Below, piece after piece: positions 25,523 through 36,600 of a DNA stretch of 64,000 bases. The notes beneath the pieces were generated by a model. It ran no database searches and was not told the origin of the DNA. It worked only from the letters and a program-made list of their open reading frames with translations. The stretch is from the NCBI GenBank assembly GCA_025642075.2, contig JAODUO010000476.1, positions 325,501-389,500 of the forward strand, given 5' to 3'. The position numbers were made by a program, and so were the translations under genes. The DNA is from Ridgeia piscesae (Eukaryota > Annelida > Polychaeta > Sabellida > Siboglinidae). The stretch's first letter is position 1, and the number at the start of each line of letters is the position of its first letter.

Positions 25523-26266
25523 AATGCAAAGCCAAATGATTGTGTGTACAATATCATAAGTTGCACCAAAAACACAATAAATAATCGAACATACAGATGA
25601 TGACAAAGGCAGGGTCACACAAATGATTACATTCCAGAACATCGGGCAGCAATTGCGTGCCACGATGACAGGTAGCTTTCAAGGAGCGAGGCCATTAATG
25701 GCCGACTTCGAGTTACTCGCGTAACCCTAACGTAGTATCCGGTTTACGCTGCGCACGCAGTACCAGAGAGTAATCCAACTGTACAGCAAGGATCGTGATC
25801 ACGGAGATAAATCCCTTATGTAAATAATAAAATAAAGTAATCACGTCTTCAGTGAGTAAATTGTGATGTTCATCTTTTTGGTCTGAAATTATAATTCATA
25901 GAATATGGTAACTTTAATCCATATTTAAATGATTGTGTCGTGTAATGTTTAATGAATTTCTCGTGCAGTAGGGGCCTACGTTCCCTCCAAACCGCGATTG
26001 CCTCGGGTAGCGGCCTTGAAGATTGACCTTGTTTATCTATGTCAAGAAGGGTCACGTGAGCAAGTGATCTTGAATCACGAGTTACTCGCGTAGCTCAATC
26101 GAAGTCAGCCAATCAGTGCGCCGGCGTTTAAAATGTCAAAACATCTATGATTTAAATTAAGATCAGACAAATTCTTAGGCGACAGTAAACATTTTCATAA
26201 CTTGTATTTGCATCAGTAGAAGCAATGACTTGCGCTAAATATAATATTTTCATAGGAAACGTGACT

Positions 26267-26269
<3 letters not shown>

Positions 26270-26354
<85 letters not shown>

Positions 26355-26362
26355 TGCGTGCG
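26270..26362. repeat. (TG)n(CGTG)n microsatellite
   Basis: TG dinucleotide passing into CGTG units, in the region downstream of the last recognised NIDO-gene exon. Confidence 0.95.
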
Positions 26363-26486
26363 TTCGTTTCCGCGGGCATTTATGACAAATGAACAAATAA
26401 TTTACACATAAAACCACCAAAACTACAATCATGAATGCCATCGATAGAATTTCTTTGGATTTAATCTTTGGAAGACCAGTGCTTAC

Positions 26487-26645
26487 CACTTTTTGCCTGC
26501 CTGAATGCCGATGGCGCCAACAAATACTGGTTCAAAAATTCTTTGGTTGTTAAGAGTGATACCACCGAAACGTAAGTATCCAGTGTTTTTAGCAGCTGTC
26601 TTTAGTTTGATCTTCGTGAAACTAGGATCCTTGTTAGGGTCCTTG
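26487..26645 (-). CDS. Mesh/SUSD2-like gene, exon after E-set (second part)
   Basis: The exon is 159 nt, entered after ACATTTCAG and left at GTAAGC, phase 2-2. It reads KDPNKDPSFTKIKLKTAAK, NTGYLRFGGITL and FEPVFVGAIGIQAG. In Mesh/SUSD2-type proteins the segment after the IPT-like E-set has an NTG turn and a VGAIxI strand, and this fits. It joins 27722-27779 in frame through a serine codon. The following exon, expected to start AMOP, was not identified. Confidence 0.6.
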
Positions 26646-27075
26646 CTGAAATGTTGAGTATAACGATAAGTTCCATTATTTAATTGAACACATAATAAAC
26701 AATTATCAGGTTCAGAATGTGAGCAAAAGTGCGGCCCGGAATTATCCATTGAAGTTCAGACCCACCCTTGGCCCACACAACATTCATCATTCCCAGCCCA
26801 TATCGCTCGGCCCAGGCACGCAAAGTAAAAGTTAGATCTTCGCCCAGTCCATGTTCATGTTTGGCTCTGCTCGCACGTTACCTTTGCAGAATACAGCTAT
26901 GTTGGCCAGTGGACTGTGTGCTGGATCTTGTGAATGGGGCATACCAAAAGGAAGGATTTGGAAAGATGATCAGGAATGAGGTATGAGACAACATAATGTC
27001 CTGGTCCATTAATACCTCAAACAGCGATACCTTGATGACCATCCATTGCTTACTTGCCTCTACAAAATCTTAGTT

Positions 27076-27112
27076 GGTACCTATGCAGTCAAACTTTGAC
27101 TGCATGGGTACC
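27076..27112. repeat. Imperfect hairpin GGTACC..GGTACC
   Basis: Arms GGTACCTATGCAGTCAAA and its near-complement around a short loop, with further TGACTG copies just downstream. Confidence 0.7.
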
Positions 27113-27721
27113 CTAACCCTTTGACTGTCAAAGGAAGTAATAGGACAGTAAAAGGAAGTTATAAGACAATCAGATCAATGCAAGCAAGATAAGCGATCAG
27201 ATTTATCGCGATGTGTTATGATATCGGTTCGTACATGTATGTATTCTTGACTCGCATACAGCAAAAGATTACATTAAAATATACTACTAGTAGTACTACT
27301 AAATCAACTGTAACACCAACATCATGCACAGTAGTCACGTATCAGTAAATAAATAGATAAATAAATAACAGGCGTTAGATAACATTGCCTCAGTCACTGT
27401 CAAGGAAACGGGAAGCTCAGGTTGAACTTTGTAGATCAATTATAGATCAGTTGATTTTAGATATGGGGAACATATATAACAACTATCAAATACATATCTT
27501 TTACATTAATAATCTCGTTTATTAATATTTATATTATGTCCTACGTGGTCCGTTCTCGGCGCGGTGATTAACAGTGTTATCAGTCAGACCTGGCTCGCAA
27601 AAGGAGGCAATACAATTAAGTGCAAGTCCGCGTATACAAGCACACTCACAAGCACGTGTGGATATGCGACTGGACACTGCACGAGTCCGAGAGGAATTTC
27701 CTAACATAGAAAGTAAGTTAC

Positions 27722-27779
27722 CTTTGTTTGAGCATCGCATATACAACGTTGACGGTTTTACTTCTCCCGAAAAAATCAC
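27722..27779 (-). CDS. Mesh/SUSD2-like gene, short exon after E-set
   Basis: A 58-nt exon reading DFFGRSKTVNVVYAMLKQ, with acceptor GGCCGAG and donor GTAACT. The acceptor has a poor pyrimidine tract, but the phases fit both neighbours exactly (one base from 28003, two bases into 26487-26645). The joined sequence has the alternating hydrophobic pattern of a beta strand. Confidence 0.5.
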
Positions 27780-28002
27780 CTCGGCCACGTAATACGCCCC
27801 GGTCGAGATGTGACATCACCCCACGAGCTCGCCTTGAGACCAATTATATTTACTGCCGCTTCGTCCTTAGGTTCAGCTAAAGCAAGAGACGTTATGACAA
27901 GACACGAATAGCTTTAATAGTAACCCCACTAAGACATGTTGGTGCATAAGAAGCCTATACTGGTGCATGTGAAATGCAATACTCAAGAACGTGCATTCTC
28001 AC

Positions 28003-28263
28003 CTAGATAGAAGTCGACTGCAGGCGAAAATGTGCGACCGCCGTCAACAGACACTGACACTGGAATAACGCCGACACGGGCAAACATCGATGCCACACAG
28101 AAGGCCTTTGTCTTTTGTCTGCTAACCGTTCCCGTCACGACGATTTTGTCAAAGCGGCAATGAGCTGTTCTCGTGAATCTGGGGCCATAAACGCTGATGT
28201 AAATTCCACCGAGCGGTGGAGCTCGATCAGGGACGAGTCGAAGCTCTCCTGCGCGGACTGCGC
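28003..28263 (-). CDS. Mesh/SUSD2-like gene, E-set (IPT/TIG-like) domain exon
   Basis: A 261-nt exon holding the whole E-set domain. It reads GELRLVPDRAPPLGGIYISV, YGPRF, AHCRFDKIVV, KAFCVASMFARVGVIPVSVS and DGGRTFSPAVDFYLG. The P.LGG..I.V.G..F, C.F and PVSVSxDGG..F motifs are those of the Ig-like domain that follows NIDO in Mesh, SUSD2 and mucin-4 proteins. It starts after GATGTTAG and ends at GTGAGAATG; the split glycine codon with 29837-30056 is exact. Confidence 0.8.
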
Positions 28264-28960
28264 CTAACATCGGTCATAATTGTACATTAATCATTCCCAA
28301 ATACAAAATCACAACGTATATATGTGCGTGCATATACATTCGGTGGATATTCTTATTCATATAAAAATGTCTTCATTCTCGCATGTTGCATGAATTGTAG
28401 CATGAACATTTAAATCTTTCTATTTACTTGACGGCTGTTCCCGGTTGAGTGACGCAACAAGGACAACTCAGCGTGGAAAGTATTGTTTAATTAACTTCCC
28501 AATGCCTGCTGGTAGTCCAAATTGTCGGTGTTGATAACACAAAATATCGTTTAAAAAGTGTGGACAAGCTATTGCATAAAATTTGAGATAATAAATTGTT
28601 TGGAATTTGAATAATATTTATTTACAATTTCAAACGGCGAATCTGCGTTACCGCGGAAATACATCGACAGAAATAGTCGCGTTATGGCAGTAATCATATA
28701 TAGAAGGCACGGAAATGTGCATTGTATTTATATAGTTTGTCGTATAAATTAAAAACGTAATATCGATGACTGTAGTTGATTGACAGTTAAATGATAATAA
28801 CTGGAGTTATATTTAAGATACTGGTTAGAAGTAAAACATATATGACCATAGCAATTATGCATTTTATAAATTGGAAACAAATTAAGATATTAATGTAGAC
28901 AAATAATTACATAACCCCCAAAAGGGAGACCCTAATAATTTACATTTCAGATTTTTTAAA

Positions 28961-29311
28961 TTAATAAACCGCACTATTTAATTTACTGGCCAACGTTTGT
29001 CTTTTATTCCAGTGCTGACCAAAAACTAATATATCTTGAAGGGATTTATTATCTAAATGTTGACTCTGATTTGTATGATCTTGCAATGACTTACACATTT
29101 GACCTAGATATAATCTTGTATCGGTTGTGTTCATTTTCGTGAAATGATGACTATTCAAGTTATGCCATGAGTATATTCCCAAATAGCCCAAATTATGGTG
29201 GCCATTGCCCTGCCTATAAATGATGGCTGAGGTGATAGTGGCATGCACAGCGAAAGGACGATGCCGACCTGCCGTTAGTAATGGAGGTGACAGTTCCCAT
29301 CGACAGGCCAA
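28961..29311 (-). other. Unrecognised 116-codon frame in intron
   Basis: The frame begins ACRWELSPPLLTAGRHRPF and ends in a polar segment. It lies inside the intron between two exons that already join in frame, so it is not needed by the NIDO gene. Its origin is unknown, possibly a transposon remnant. Confidence 0.2.
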
Positions 29312-29614
29312 GTTGGAACTCTGTGTCTGCAGCCTTGATTAATATTAATAGTTTATAATAATTTTATTTAACTATGGGCAATCAAAGATTGAAATGGGTA
29401 CATAAAACATGCAAAGTATATTTGTTAAAAATAGATTGAAATAGTATATAATTTAAGACATAGCATAAATGTAAATTATGATGTAGAGAGTATACACTAT
29501 GTATCTATAAAACTAATTTAAATAATTTAAGACATTAACACATATTTTCTTTGATTATTTGATTTGGTGTGTAATATACTTAGTCATATAATCACTACTA
29601 CATTACTTACTACA

Positions 29615-29619
<5 letters not shown>

Positions 29620-29660
<41 letters not shown>
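29620..29660. repeat. (AT)n microsatellite
   Basis: About 40 bp of AT dinucleotide in an intron of the NIDO gene. Confidence 0.9.
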
Positions 29661-29662
<2 letters not shown>

Positions 29663-29836
29663 AAAATAAAGTTATTATTATTTTGCTAAACGTATTAAAA
29701 TATAATAATATTCTGATGGGATGCTCGGATGTTTGTAACTGGGAGAAAGGCGAACCCAGCAGAGCCTGGAAACATCTCCAAAAAACAACAGTGACAATGA
29801 CGATGTAGCATGCATAACATACTTTGGTAAACTAAC

Positions 29837-30056
29837 CTTTAGATTCAGAGGTTTGTGGCTTTGTCGTTATTTTTCGTGGTGGTTGCTGTACCATTGCGTC
29901 ACCGGCGATAGCCGCCTTGTCACGTGGGCTAACTCTGAAGACGTACGTTCCTGCCCTACGTGGTACATTTGATTTTTTAACGATGTCTAAGACAGATTTG
30001 GTGAGTGAACCCGGCAACGATATCTTGGTTTTCTTGTCGCCAAAATCAACGGCAAC
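29837..30056 (-). CDS. Mesh/SUSD2-like gene, NIDO domain C-terminal exon
   Basis: A 220-nt exon entered after TTTTCAAG and left at GTTAGT. It reads VAVDFGDKKTKISLPGS, then LDIVKKSNVPRRAGTYVFRV, which match the NIDO pattern (aGFxxGD, xIPGS, sNvxxPGrwxFRv). It then has a low-complexity linker rich in T, K, P and S (VQQPPRKITTKPQTSESK) before the E-set. NIDO domains are extracellular adhesion modules. Confidence 0.8.
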
Positions 30057-30165
30057 CTTGAAAATGGAGCACAATAAAAACATCATTAAAGTAGCTATGC
30101 ATCTTTTTGACATAACAAAAAATCGTACAATATTACAAGTATTGAATGTATAGCTCCAAGAATGG

Positions 30166-30350
30166 TTTATTGTATGATTTAACTTACTTTTGAGCATAAA
30201 TTTGTCGATGAGTACGACGTTTCGCCCCGAAATCTGAGCTAACACACGTGGTACCAATACGTGAACAAGGCCCGTAGCTGACGGGTCGAAACGTCGTAAT
30301 CATTGACAAATTTATGCTCCAAAGTAAGTTAAATCATACAATAAATATAA
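30166..30350. mobile_element. Foldback/MITE-like element with 55-60-bp arms
   Basis: The left arm (30166-30225; TTTATTGTATGATTTAACTT .. GAGCATAAATTTGTC .. ACGACGTTTCG) is matched in reverse complement by about 30290-30347 with few mismatches, around a loop of about 65 bp. It lies in an intron of the NIDO gene, 110 bp from an exon. The CGAAACGTCGT motif is seen in dispersed repeats of many invertebrates; the exact family was not identified. Confidence 0.85.
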
Positions 30351-30393
30351 CAAGTATTTACGACTGATACAGAAATGTGACAAACTAACTTAC

Positions 30394-30503
30394 CATAGCA
30401 TGAGAATCGGTGTTGCGCGCGCGAGACCAATTCATAGAACCATATTTGAAGATGACATATGTTTGTTTACCATTGGTCGTCAACGCGGTTTCAAATGTAT
30501 TGT
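30394..30503 (-). CDS. Mesh/SUSD2-like gene, NIDO domain middle exon
   Basis: A 110-nt exon entered after TTTTTTTTGCAG and left at GTAAGTT. It reads NTFETALTTNGKQTYVIFKY, then GSMNWSRARNTDSHAM. This is the central NIDO motif NTFQxVLxTDGxxxFxxFxYxxxxW. It joins 31865-32192 if the GTATAT donor is used there, creating an aspartate at the junction. Confidence 0.85.
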
Positions 30504-30730
30504 CTGCAAAAAAAACATTTCTAATATGCGTATGTTTTCCATGATAGGGCAATTTTCGAGCTAGCTTGGAGAACTGGCCCCATAAAACTGGAATAAAGGA
30601 ATTTATCAGAGTCACAGTAAAACACCCATTCAAATGGAATAAAAGATATTACCATGTACATATTAAATAAAATTCATATAATAGTATGCACATCAAGCAA
30701 TATTATATTCGTGATAAAGGTTTTTATATA

Positions 30731-30832
<102 letters not shown>

Positions 30833-30929
30833 TAATAAGTTTACACATATTCGTCTTGGCCGAAGTCAGCATCTAATCTGATGTAAACAATATACGATCT
30901 AGGCCACCCCGGTACTGATGGTCAGTTCG

Positions 30930-31010
30930 ACTGAAACATGGCTGTCGCAAAACGTTGATGATTCCGTAGATATCGTAATCCCGACGACTACAACATCAGC
31001 GAAGTGCCCG
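30930..31010 (+). mobile_element. Possible LINE endonuclease scrap
   Basis: The plus-strand frame reads STETWLSQNVDDSVDIVIP, which resembles the ETWL motif of LINE AP-endonucleases. It is short and broken. Confidence 0.35.
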
Positions 31011-31262
31011 ACGAGGCGGCGTGTTAAGGCCATATTCTGCTCCCCTCCCATAACAATTATTATAATTATTTTAAAATATGCATAGACGAAGTCTATGTAT
31101 TATGCAATATAACGACAACCCCGAAATGACAAGTTTGATGACATATCTAAAAAGGTTCATGACAACATACCATCTTCGCTAAACTACGCCAATACCCACC
31201 CACGAAAATCATAACCTAAACTGAGTTTGTGTCAACGTTACGATCTCATCTGTGAAGAGGTG

Positions 31263-31352
31263 CTAAATGAACAGTAACGAATTACAACTATCCCATATAC
31301 GAGCATACGCCGTCTTAACATGTAAATAAACACACGTGCTTTTACGGAGATA
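31263..31352. repeat. Dispersed repeat, copy 2
   Basis: Same family and orientation as 5727-5816; inside the NIDO gene intron. Confidence 0.75.
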
Positions 31353-31864
31353 TTTAAATAACTTTATGATTCGCTTAAACACATAAATAACTGCCCAGTA
31401 TCGGTAGTTACTGAAACAGTTATGCCATTTGGTTTGCAAGCGATATTCGTCATTCAATTGAGTCAATTTGTATATTTTGGTTTTAAGTAAAATAGACAAT
31501 AGTCTAGACGAACACAAACCAACTTGCGGCAATATTTGTACATATAACAATATAAACGTAACACATTATTATTCTTTATTTGTTAATTTTATATCGTTAA
31601 CTACTTTCAAAATGTTAGAATTTTTTATAACGTATATAATACAACTATAATTACATTAAAACTATTATATCAGCTACAATCAGCTGAAGTGTCACACCGT
31701 CATTAATCGCCGCTGCTATAATCGCCGCTCGACATTGAAGTTTCATGATGGATTTTGTGATGATGCACACTGGTATTTTTGTGGATATATGTAGGTTTTC
31801 TTGTGAGCCTTAATCCTCCGAATGTTCACAATATATTATATACTCCTTAGATTCGCATATATAC

Positions 31865-32192
31865 CAGGAGTATTAAGTCTTACCTTTGTCTTCGCCGATC
31901 CGCCGGAGTATGTAACTCTAATCCACGAGGCAATCAGTAGTTTCTTCGACCGGTACCTGATCTTAAACTTCCTTTGGATATCTACCCTCACAGCTCTTGC
32001 CAATACACCTTTTGACCCTGTTTCCAGCTTCACAAGCACGTGGCTCTTTGGTTGACCTCCTTTGCTCGTGATGTTAGTCCAAAATGGAGCCACCAACGGA
32101 ACACGTAGGTGTGTAGTGGGTGGCAGCTTTGGGAGGTTCACTCTTTTTGAAGGTTTCTTCGGCCACAAGACAATATACCCGTTAGTGCTCAC
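31865..32192 (-). CDS. Mesh/SUSD2-like gene, NIDO domain N-terminal exon
   Basis: A 328-nt exon entered after TTTTTGTGCAG. It reads VSTNGYIVLWPKKPSKR, THLRVPLVAPFWTNITSKGG, ARAVRVDIQRKF and KKLLIASWIRVTYSGG. The STNGYI, vAPFWtnI and swxxVtY motifs define the first half of a NIDO domain. The strong-looking GTAAGA donor at 31883 would leave the frame off by one with the next exon. The GTATAT donor just below 31865 restores it and adds KVRLNTP, giving LNTPDNTFET. Upstream exons, including the signal peptide, were not found. Confidence 0.8.
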
Positions 32193-32890
32193 CTGCACAA
32201 AAACAATTGTGAAAAATCATGTCATTTCAGTAGATCAAATATTTCGTGTTCATTGTTTGTAACACACCAGTTAGTGTTCACCTACCTACGTGAAAACAGT
32301 TGCGCAGTATGTGATATCAATAGATCAAAATGTAATGTGTCGCGTTCATTGTGTAATGTCTCATTTTGAAGTTAGTAATAAATTATTGTGGTTACGGTAA
32401 GTATATTATAATCACAATGCTTTTAAAATATATCAAATTCTAGCTTATGCTGCATACGCCAGCGTGTACGTGTGCTTGTGCGTGTGTACATTTATGTGAG
32501 TGGCAGTATGTATGCGCGCGCGTGCGTGTGTGTGTGGCTAAGTGTGTATGCACGTGCGCGCGCGTACGTGCGTGTTTGCATACATGTGGTCGCTCTCCTG
32601 AAAAAATACATAAAACTACATTTGATCTTTAACTGTTTTCTTTTATTGAAAAGAAGCCAGACACCCCAGATAAAATGGTATTTTTACAATGCGTAATCAA
32701 AATTATTTTCTGTCTAATTATGCTAGCTTTGTAGAGCGGCGCTTTCAAATAGTCATTCGAAAATAGACGAACGGTCACGTGTAAAACACTAAATTGTGTG
32801 CGTAGATGCTGGTGGAACATCATCAACAGCAGACAATATCATAGGTTTTTTTTAAATATTGAATGGCTATGAAAATGTTGATTGAAATGT
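32193..32890. other. Non-coding, upstream of NIDO exons
   Basis: No exon recognised. It contains an alternating GTGTGCGTGCG-rich stretch at about 32460-32590. The gene's first exon or exons must lie at or beyond this stretch. Confidence 0.35.
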
Positions 32891-32891
32891 T

Positions 32892-33177
32892 CTTTCTCAG
32901 TTAAGGAAGATAGAATGACTATAGGACATGAAGCGTAGACTAAATATATGAAAGTTCTCATTTTCACAAAGAACAGTAAATTAATGTAACAGATTATTTG
33001 CTGATCGTGTGGTTACTAGTAGTGTTGTGTTTCAAAACTAAATCGATATATACCTCAGAAGGGCGGGTATACTTAGATAGACAGATTGGACTCTCGATAG
33101 GCCAAAGGGTTTCCTTGTCTACCTGCTATCAAGAGTTATTTCTCTAGGAGACAATCTTGTTAAATCTTGTTACCCTA
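32892..33177 (+). mobile_element. 5'-truncated LINE, 3' end only
   Basis: Matches the 3' end of the LINE at 54280-55830 (its 55525-55830). Shared stretches include GTTCTCATTTTCACAAAGAA, CTCTCGATAGGCCAAAG, CTACCTGC and TTCTCTAGG..CAATCTTGT. It is a short dead copy of that family. Confidence 0.85.
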
Positions 33178-33749
33178 AGTCGAGTAATGCTCCGTTCACA
33201 TATGTACATACGTTTGTACTCTTATGATGCAGTATGAATTAACAAGTGTTATGTTTAAGATATTATATGTATACATAAATCAGAGAAACCCACTAAGAGA
33301 AAAAGACAACTCAAAGCATCCAAAATGTATGTAATATCGCAATATTGGGAAACATTTAAGAATATTATATCTCAATATTTACTTAATCTACATGTATTTT
33401 ACTAACACTATCACTCTGAGCTAATCATAGAAGTATCACCCCTAATAGAAATTGGCTCAATACATTCATTTTTAGTAGAAACAGATTCATTGCACTTCAG
33501 GATGAAAATCTGAAATTTCAGAGCAGAGCATTTATAATAAAATACACATATAATCCCACCCATGGATGTATCTGCAGAAATGCCGTTATGCCTTATTAAA
33601 GATATATCATCGCTGTATATGGGGGTAACTCATCTTCCTCCTCAAAACAAATGGGATTAGATTCTTAGCTGAATAGCTCGACCACGTCAAAAATATTGAG
33701 GTGTATTTTGCCTGTCGTCCTCATGAGCCGCGTGTGGTACTTTTCAACG

Positions 33750-34075
33750 TGATTGTTGATGGTATTTAAAGAAATTTCATTTTTTGATTGAATACTTCCC
33801 GTTCATACACATGCTTTCGAAGTAGTCGTTGACGTTTCTTATACGGGGTAAAGCCGGTGCTACGCTCTTGACAAAATGTGAGTGCGTCTTTCACATGGGG
33901 CACGAGGACGAATGTCATCGCTACTAGTATACGAAACTATTTGGTTGGTGACTGTGGCTATCTTCAGGTTTCACTACAGTTCCATCATTGTTGACCACCA
34001 GAAATTCTTCTAACTAACTACACGTGAATTTGATGCCATTTGTAAACGCTTTTGTTTTTGCGATAGGTATAAAAA
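33750..34075 (-). mobile_element. Possible DNA-transposon fragment (FLYWCH-like)
   Basis: The minus strand reads KAFTNGIKFTCS, then EEFLVVNNDGTVVKPED and SHSHQPN. This resembles the end of a FLYWCH/MULE zinc finger (C..C...HxHxP). Only a scrap is visible. Confidence 0.3.
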
Positions 34076-34079
34076 GAAG

Positions 34080-34620
34080 ATAAGATAGCTTTATTGCCAT
34101 GTGTTCACATTGTAGTTACAATAAAACATTGGAATGTGTAATTATATTGGTCGTCGTACTAGTACATGCACATGACAATACATTCACATGCACCAAACGA
34201 TGATGATAATATATAGTACTTTAAATTAAATAAATAAATAAATAAGAACAATCACATAAAAAGGTCCGAATAACAATTCGTCTTTATAACATCGATAAAT
34301 AATTGATACGATCTAGTAGAAATATATTAGCTTTAATGTAAAATATGAAATAAAATAATATGTAATAAATTATGATAAAATATACACACTAAAAACTCAT
34401 AAGAAAGTGGAATATGTGTCACTTCTCTTTTGACAGGGCTTGAACGGCTAAGGGGAAAAAGCTAGTACTAAAGCGGTTGGTCCTGGTTTTGATGTATCTG
34501 AATCGGCGACTAGATGGAAGAGATTCAAATAGGTCATGGGCTGGGTGGGATGAATCTTGAGAGATGAGAGTGGCTCTTTCTAACAGGCGCTGCCGATACA
34601 GTATTTTATTGTATAACTAA
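34080..34620 (-). mobile_element. LINE 3' end, minus strand
   Basis: The frame reads LLERATLISQDSSHPAHDLF, ESLPSSRRFRYIKTRTNR and FSTSFFPLAVQALS, a typical C-terminal tail of CR1/Rex-type LINEs. An AT-rich 3' region follows. Confidence 0.65.
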
Positions 34621-34659
34621 TTAAGCGATGGGTTTTCACTCCTTCATATTCAATCAAAT

Positions 34660-36600
34660 CACTTTATTTTCCTTAAAAAGGATATGCATTTTACAACTCA
34701 TGATCACATCTAAAATATATGGGATGGTCACAACAAAATGCAAATGAATTTCCAGATGTATCCACTACAAGAACAATTCAACCAGGTGACATCAATATGA
34801 CTCATTTAGCATTCAACATTATAATGGCCACAGGCACAAAACTCCTGCTATAGCGAGATGTTTTACATTTTATACAACGGTATCTCCTTTGAGTCGGAAG
34901 TACATGGAAGAACGTAGAGAGCGGGTGATCAGACTCGGTAGCGACAGCACGAGCTTTCTTCAAAATTGCATGGTCGATTATTTCGGAGAGCTTTGGTGTG
35001 GGTAAACCAATGATCTTGGCAGAAACATGTGAGATTTTCAGAAGCCTGTTACGGTTTTTCACAGAAAGAGCAGGGTAGTAACAAATGCTGCAGTAGGTTC
35101 AGATAGGCTCGATTATGCTACTGTAAAGGCGTAGAAGAAGTAGTGGATCAACGTAGAAAGCTCGTAACTTTTCGAAGAACATGCAGTCGCTGCTTAGACC
35201 TCTTTTGCACGGCTGTAACATGCTCTGTAAATATAAAAAAAGTCATCTAACATAACACCGAGGTACTTGTATGAATCAACCTGTTCCACAGGTTCACCGT
35301 TGATGACAATAGGACCAATGACAGTTCTATTACGACGGAAGTCGATGCACATTTCTTTCGTTTTGGAAACATTCAGATGCAGAAAATTGTTACTGCACCA
35401 ACTAGAGAAACGAACCACTGAAAGATATTACTGGTATGAGGCAAAATCATTCAAAAGAGCGAGCATGGCTGTATCATCAAAACACCTCACAAATTGGGCA
35501 GATGGATCAACACTCCGACAGTCATTTGTATATAAGGTGTAGAAAAATTGACTCAGAGCACAACCCTGAGGCGCACCTGTGTTGCTAGCAAGCACTGGTG
35601 ACTTTATGTCACCCACTCGAACACACTGCAGGCGATTACTTAAGAAATAATTGAAAACCCAGTGAACAAGTGCGGCTGGAACTTTTAGTTTATGAAGTTT
35701 ATCAATCATGACATGCCTTTGTATTGTATTAAATGCTGAACTGAACTCTATAAATAAGATTCGAGCATAGTTACCAGCTGTCTCCGTGTGTTCAAATAGT
35801 TTGTGTAGAAGGCAAGCTATTGCATCGTCATTGTCTCTTCTGGAACGGTAAGCGAACTGATATGGGTCCAGTTGAGATTGTGGGAGAATGTGAGACAAAA
35901 TCAGTCTTTCAAAACATTTCATGACGATGGACGTTAGGGCCACAGGTCTGAAGTGGTTTAACTCTGACGGTGATGACATTTTAGCGACGGGTACCACTAT
36001 ACACGTTTTCCATATGGTAGGAATCACACCTATATCCACAGACTGTTTAAACAGTGGCTGAAATACCGGACCTAACTCAATTGCACACTCTTTAAGTAAG
36101 CGGCCTGGAATGCCATCTGGACCAGGAGCTTTGTTAGCCTTAGACTTTTTAAATTGATTTGTGACATCCACGGTAGAAATGTCAATATCACCTGGTACGG
36201 GTAAAGGGCCAGCAGCTAGGGGCGACTCACACTCAATAGAAAAATCATGACTGTCAAATCTGTTATAAAAGAAATTTAAGTCTGAAGCAAATTTCAATGG
36301 ATCAGTAGTTGAAGGACAGATAATCTGTCCAAACGACCTGACATCGTTTTTAAATGCGCAAAGGCCTGTTTAGTGTTCATGCAGCTAAACTCATTTTCAA
36401 CCTTTTCACGATACCTTTGTTTTGCTTGCGAGATTTCTATTTGTTGCTGTCTGTGTGTGTTTTTCATTGTGTATATGTCCTTAGTGCGGTATGCGATTTG
36501 TTTTTTCTTAAGCGTGTTTTTATGTCAGACGTGATCAAAGGCTTTGAATTAGGATAAACAGTCACAGTTTTCATTGGAATGGTAGAGTCCAAAATTACCA
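34660..36600 (-). mobile_element. Rex/CR1-like LINE with long RT frame
   Basis: The best preserved RT of the window is an open frame of 289 codons at 35428-36297. It reads KANKAPGPDGIPGRLLKE, NHFRPVALTSIVMKCFERL, DPYQFAYRSRRDNDDA, FIEFSSAFNTIQRH, TGAPQGCALSQFFYTLYTND and RCFDDTAM. The catalytic box has the two aspartates but CF instead of YA. The D of the usual FxDFSSAF motif is E. The frame breaks at about 35425 and continues in SWCSNNFLHLNVSKTKEM and VDSYKYLGVMLD. The tail with FFHVLPTQRRYRCIK ends near 34802. N-terminal remnants reach about 36600. Probably inactive. Confidence 0.9.

Noticed and set aside
25870..26055. AMOP-domain exon of the Mesh-like gene
   Set aside because: The 61-codon frame has no cysteines and none of the AMOP pattern.
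28961..29311. Extra NIDO-gene exon
   Set aside because: The flanking exons 29837-30056 and 28003-28263 already join with an exact split glycine codon; no domain match.
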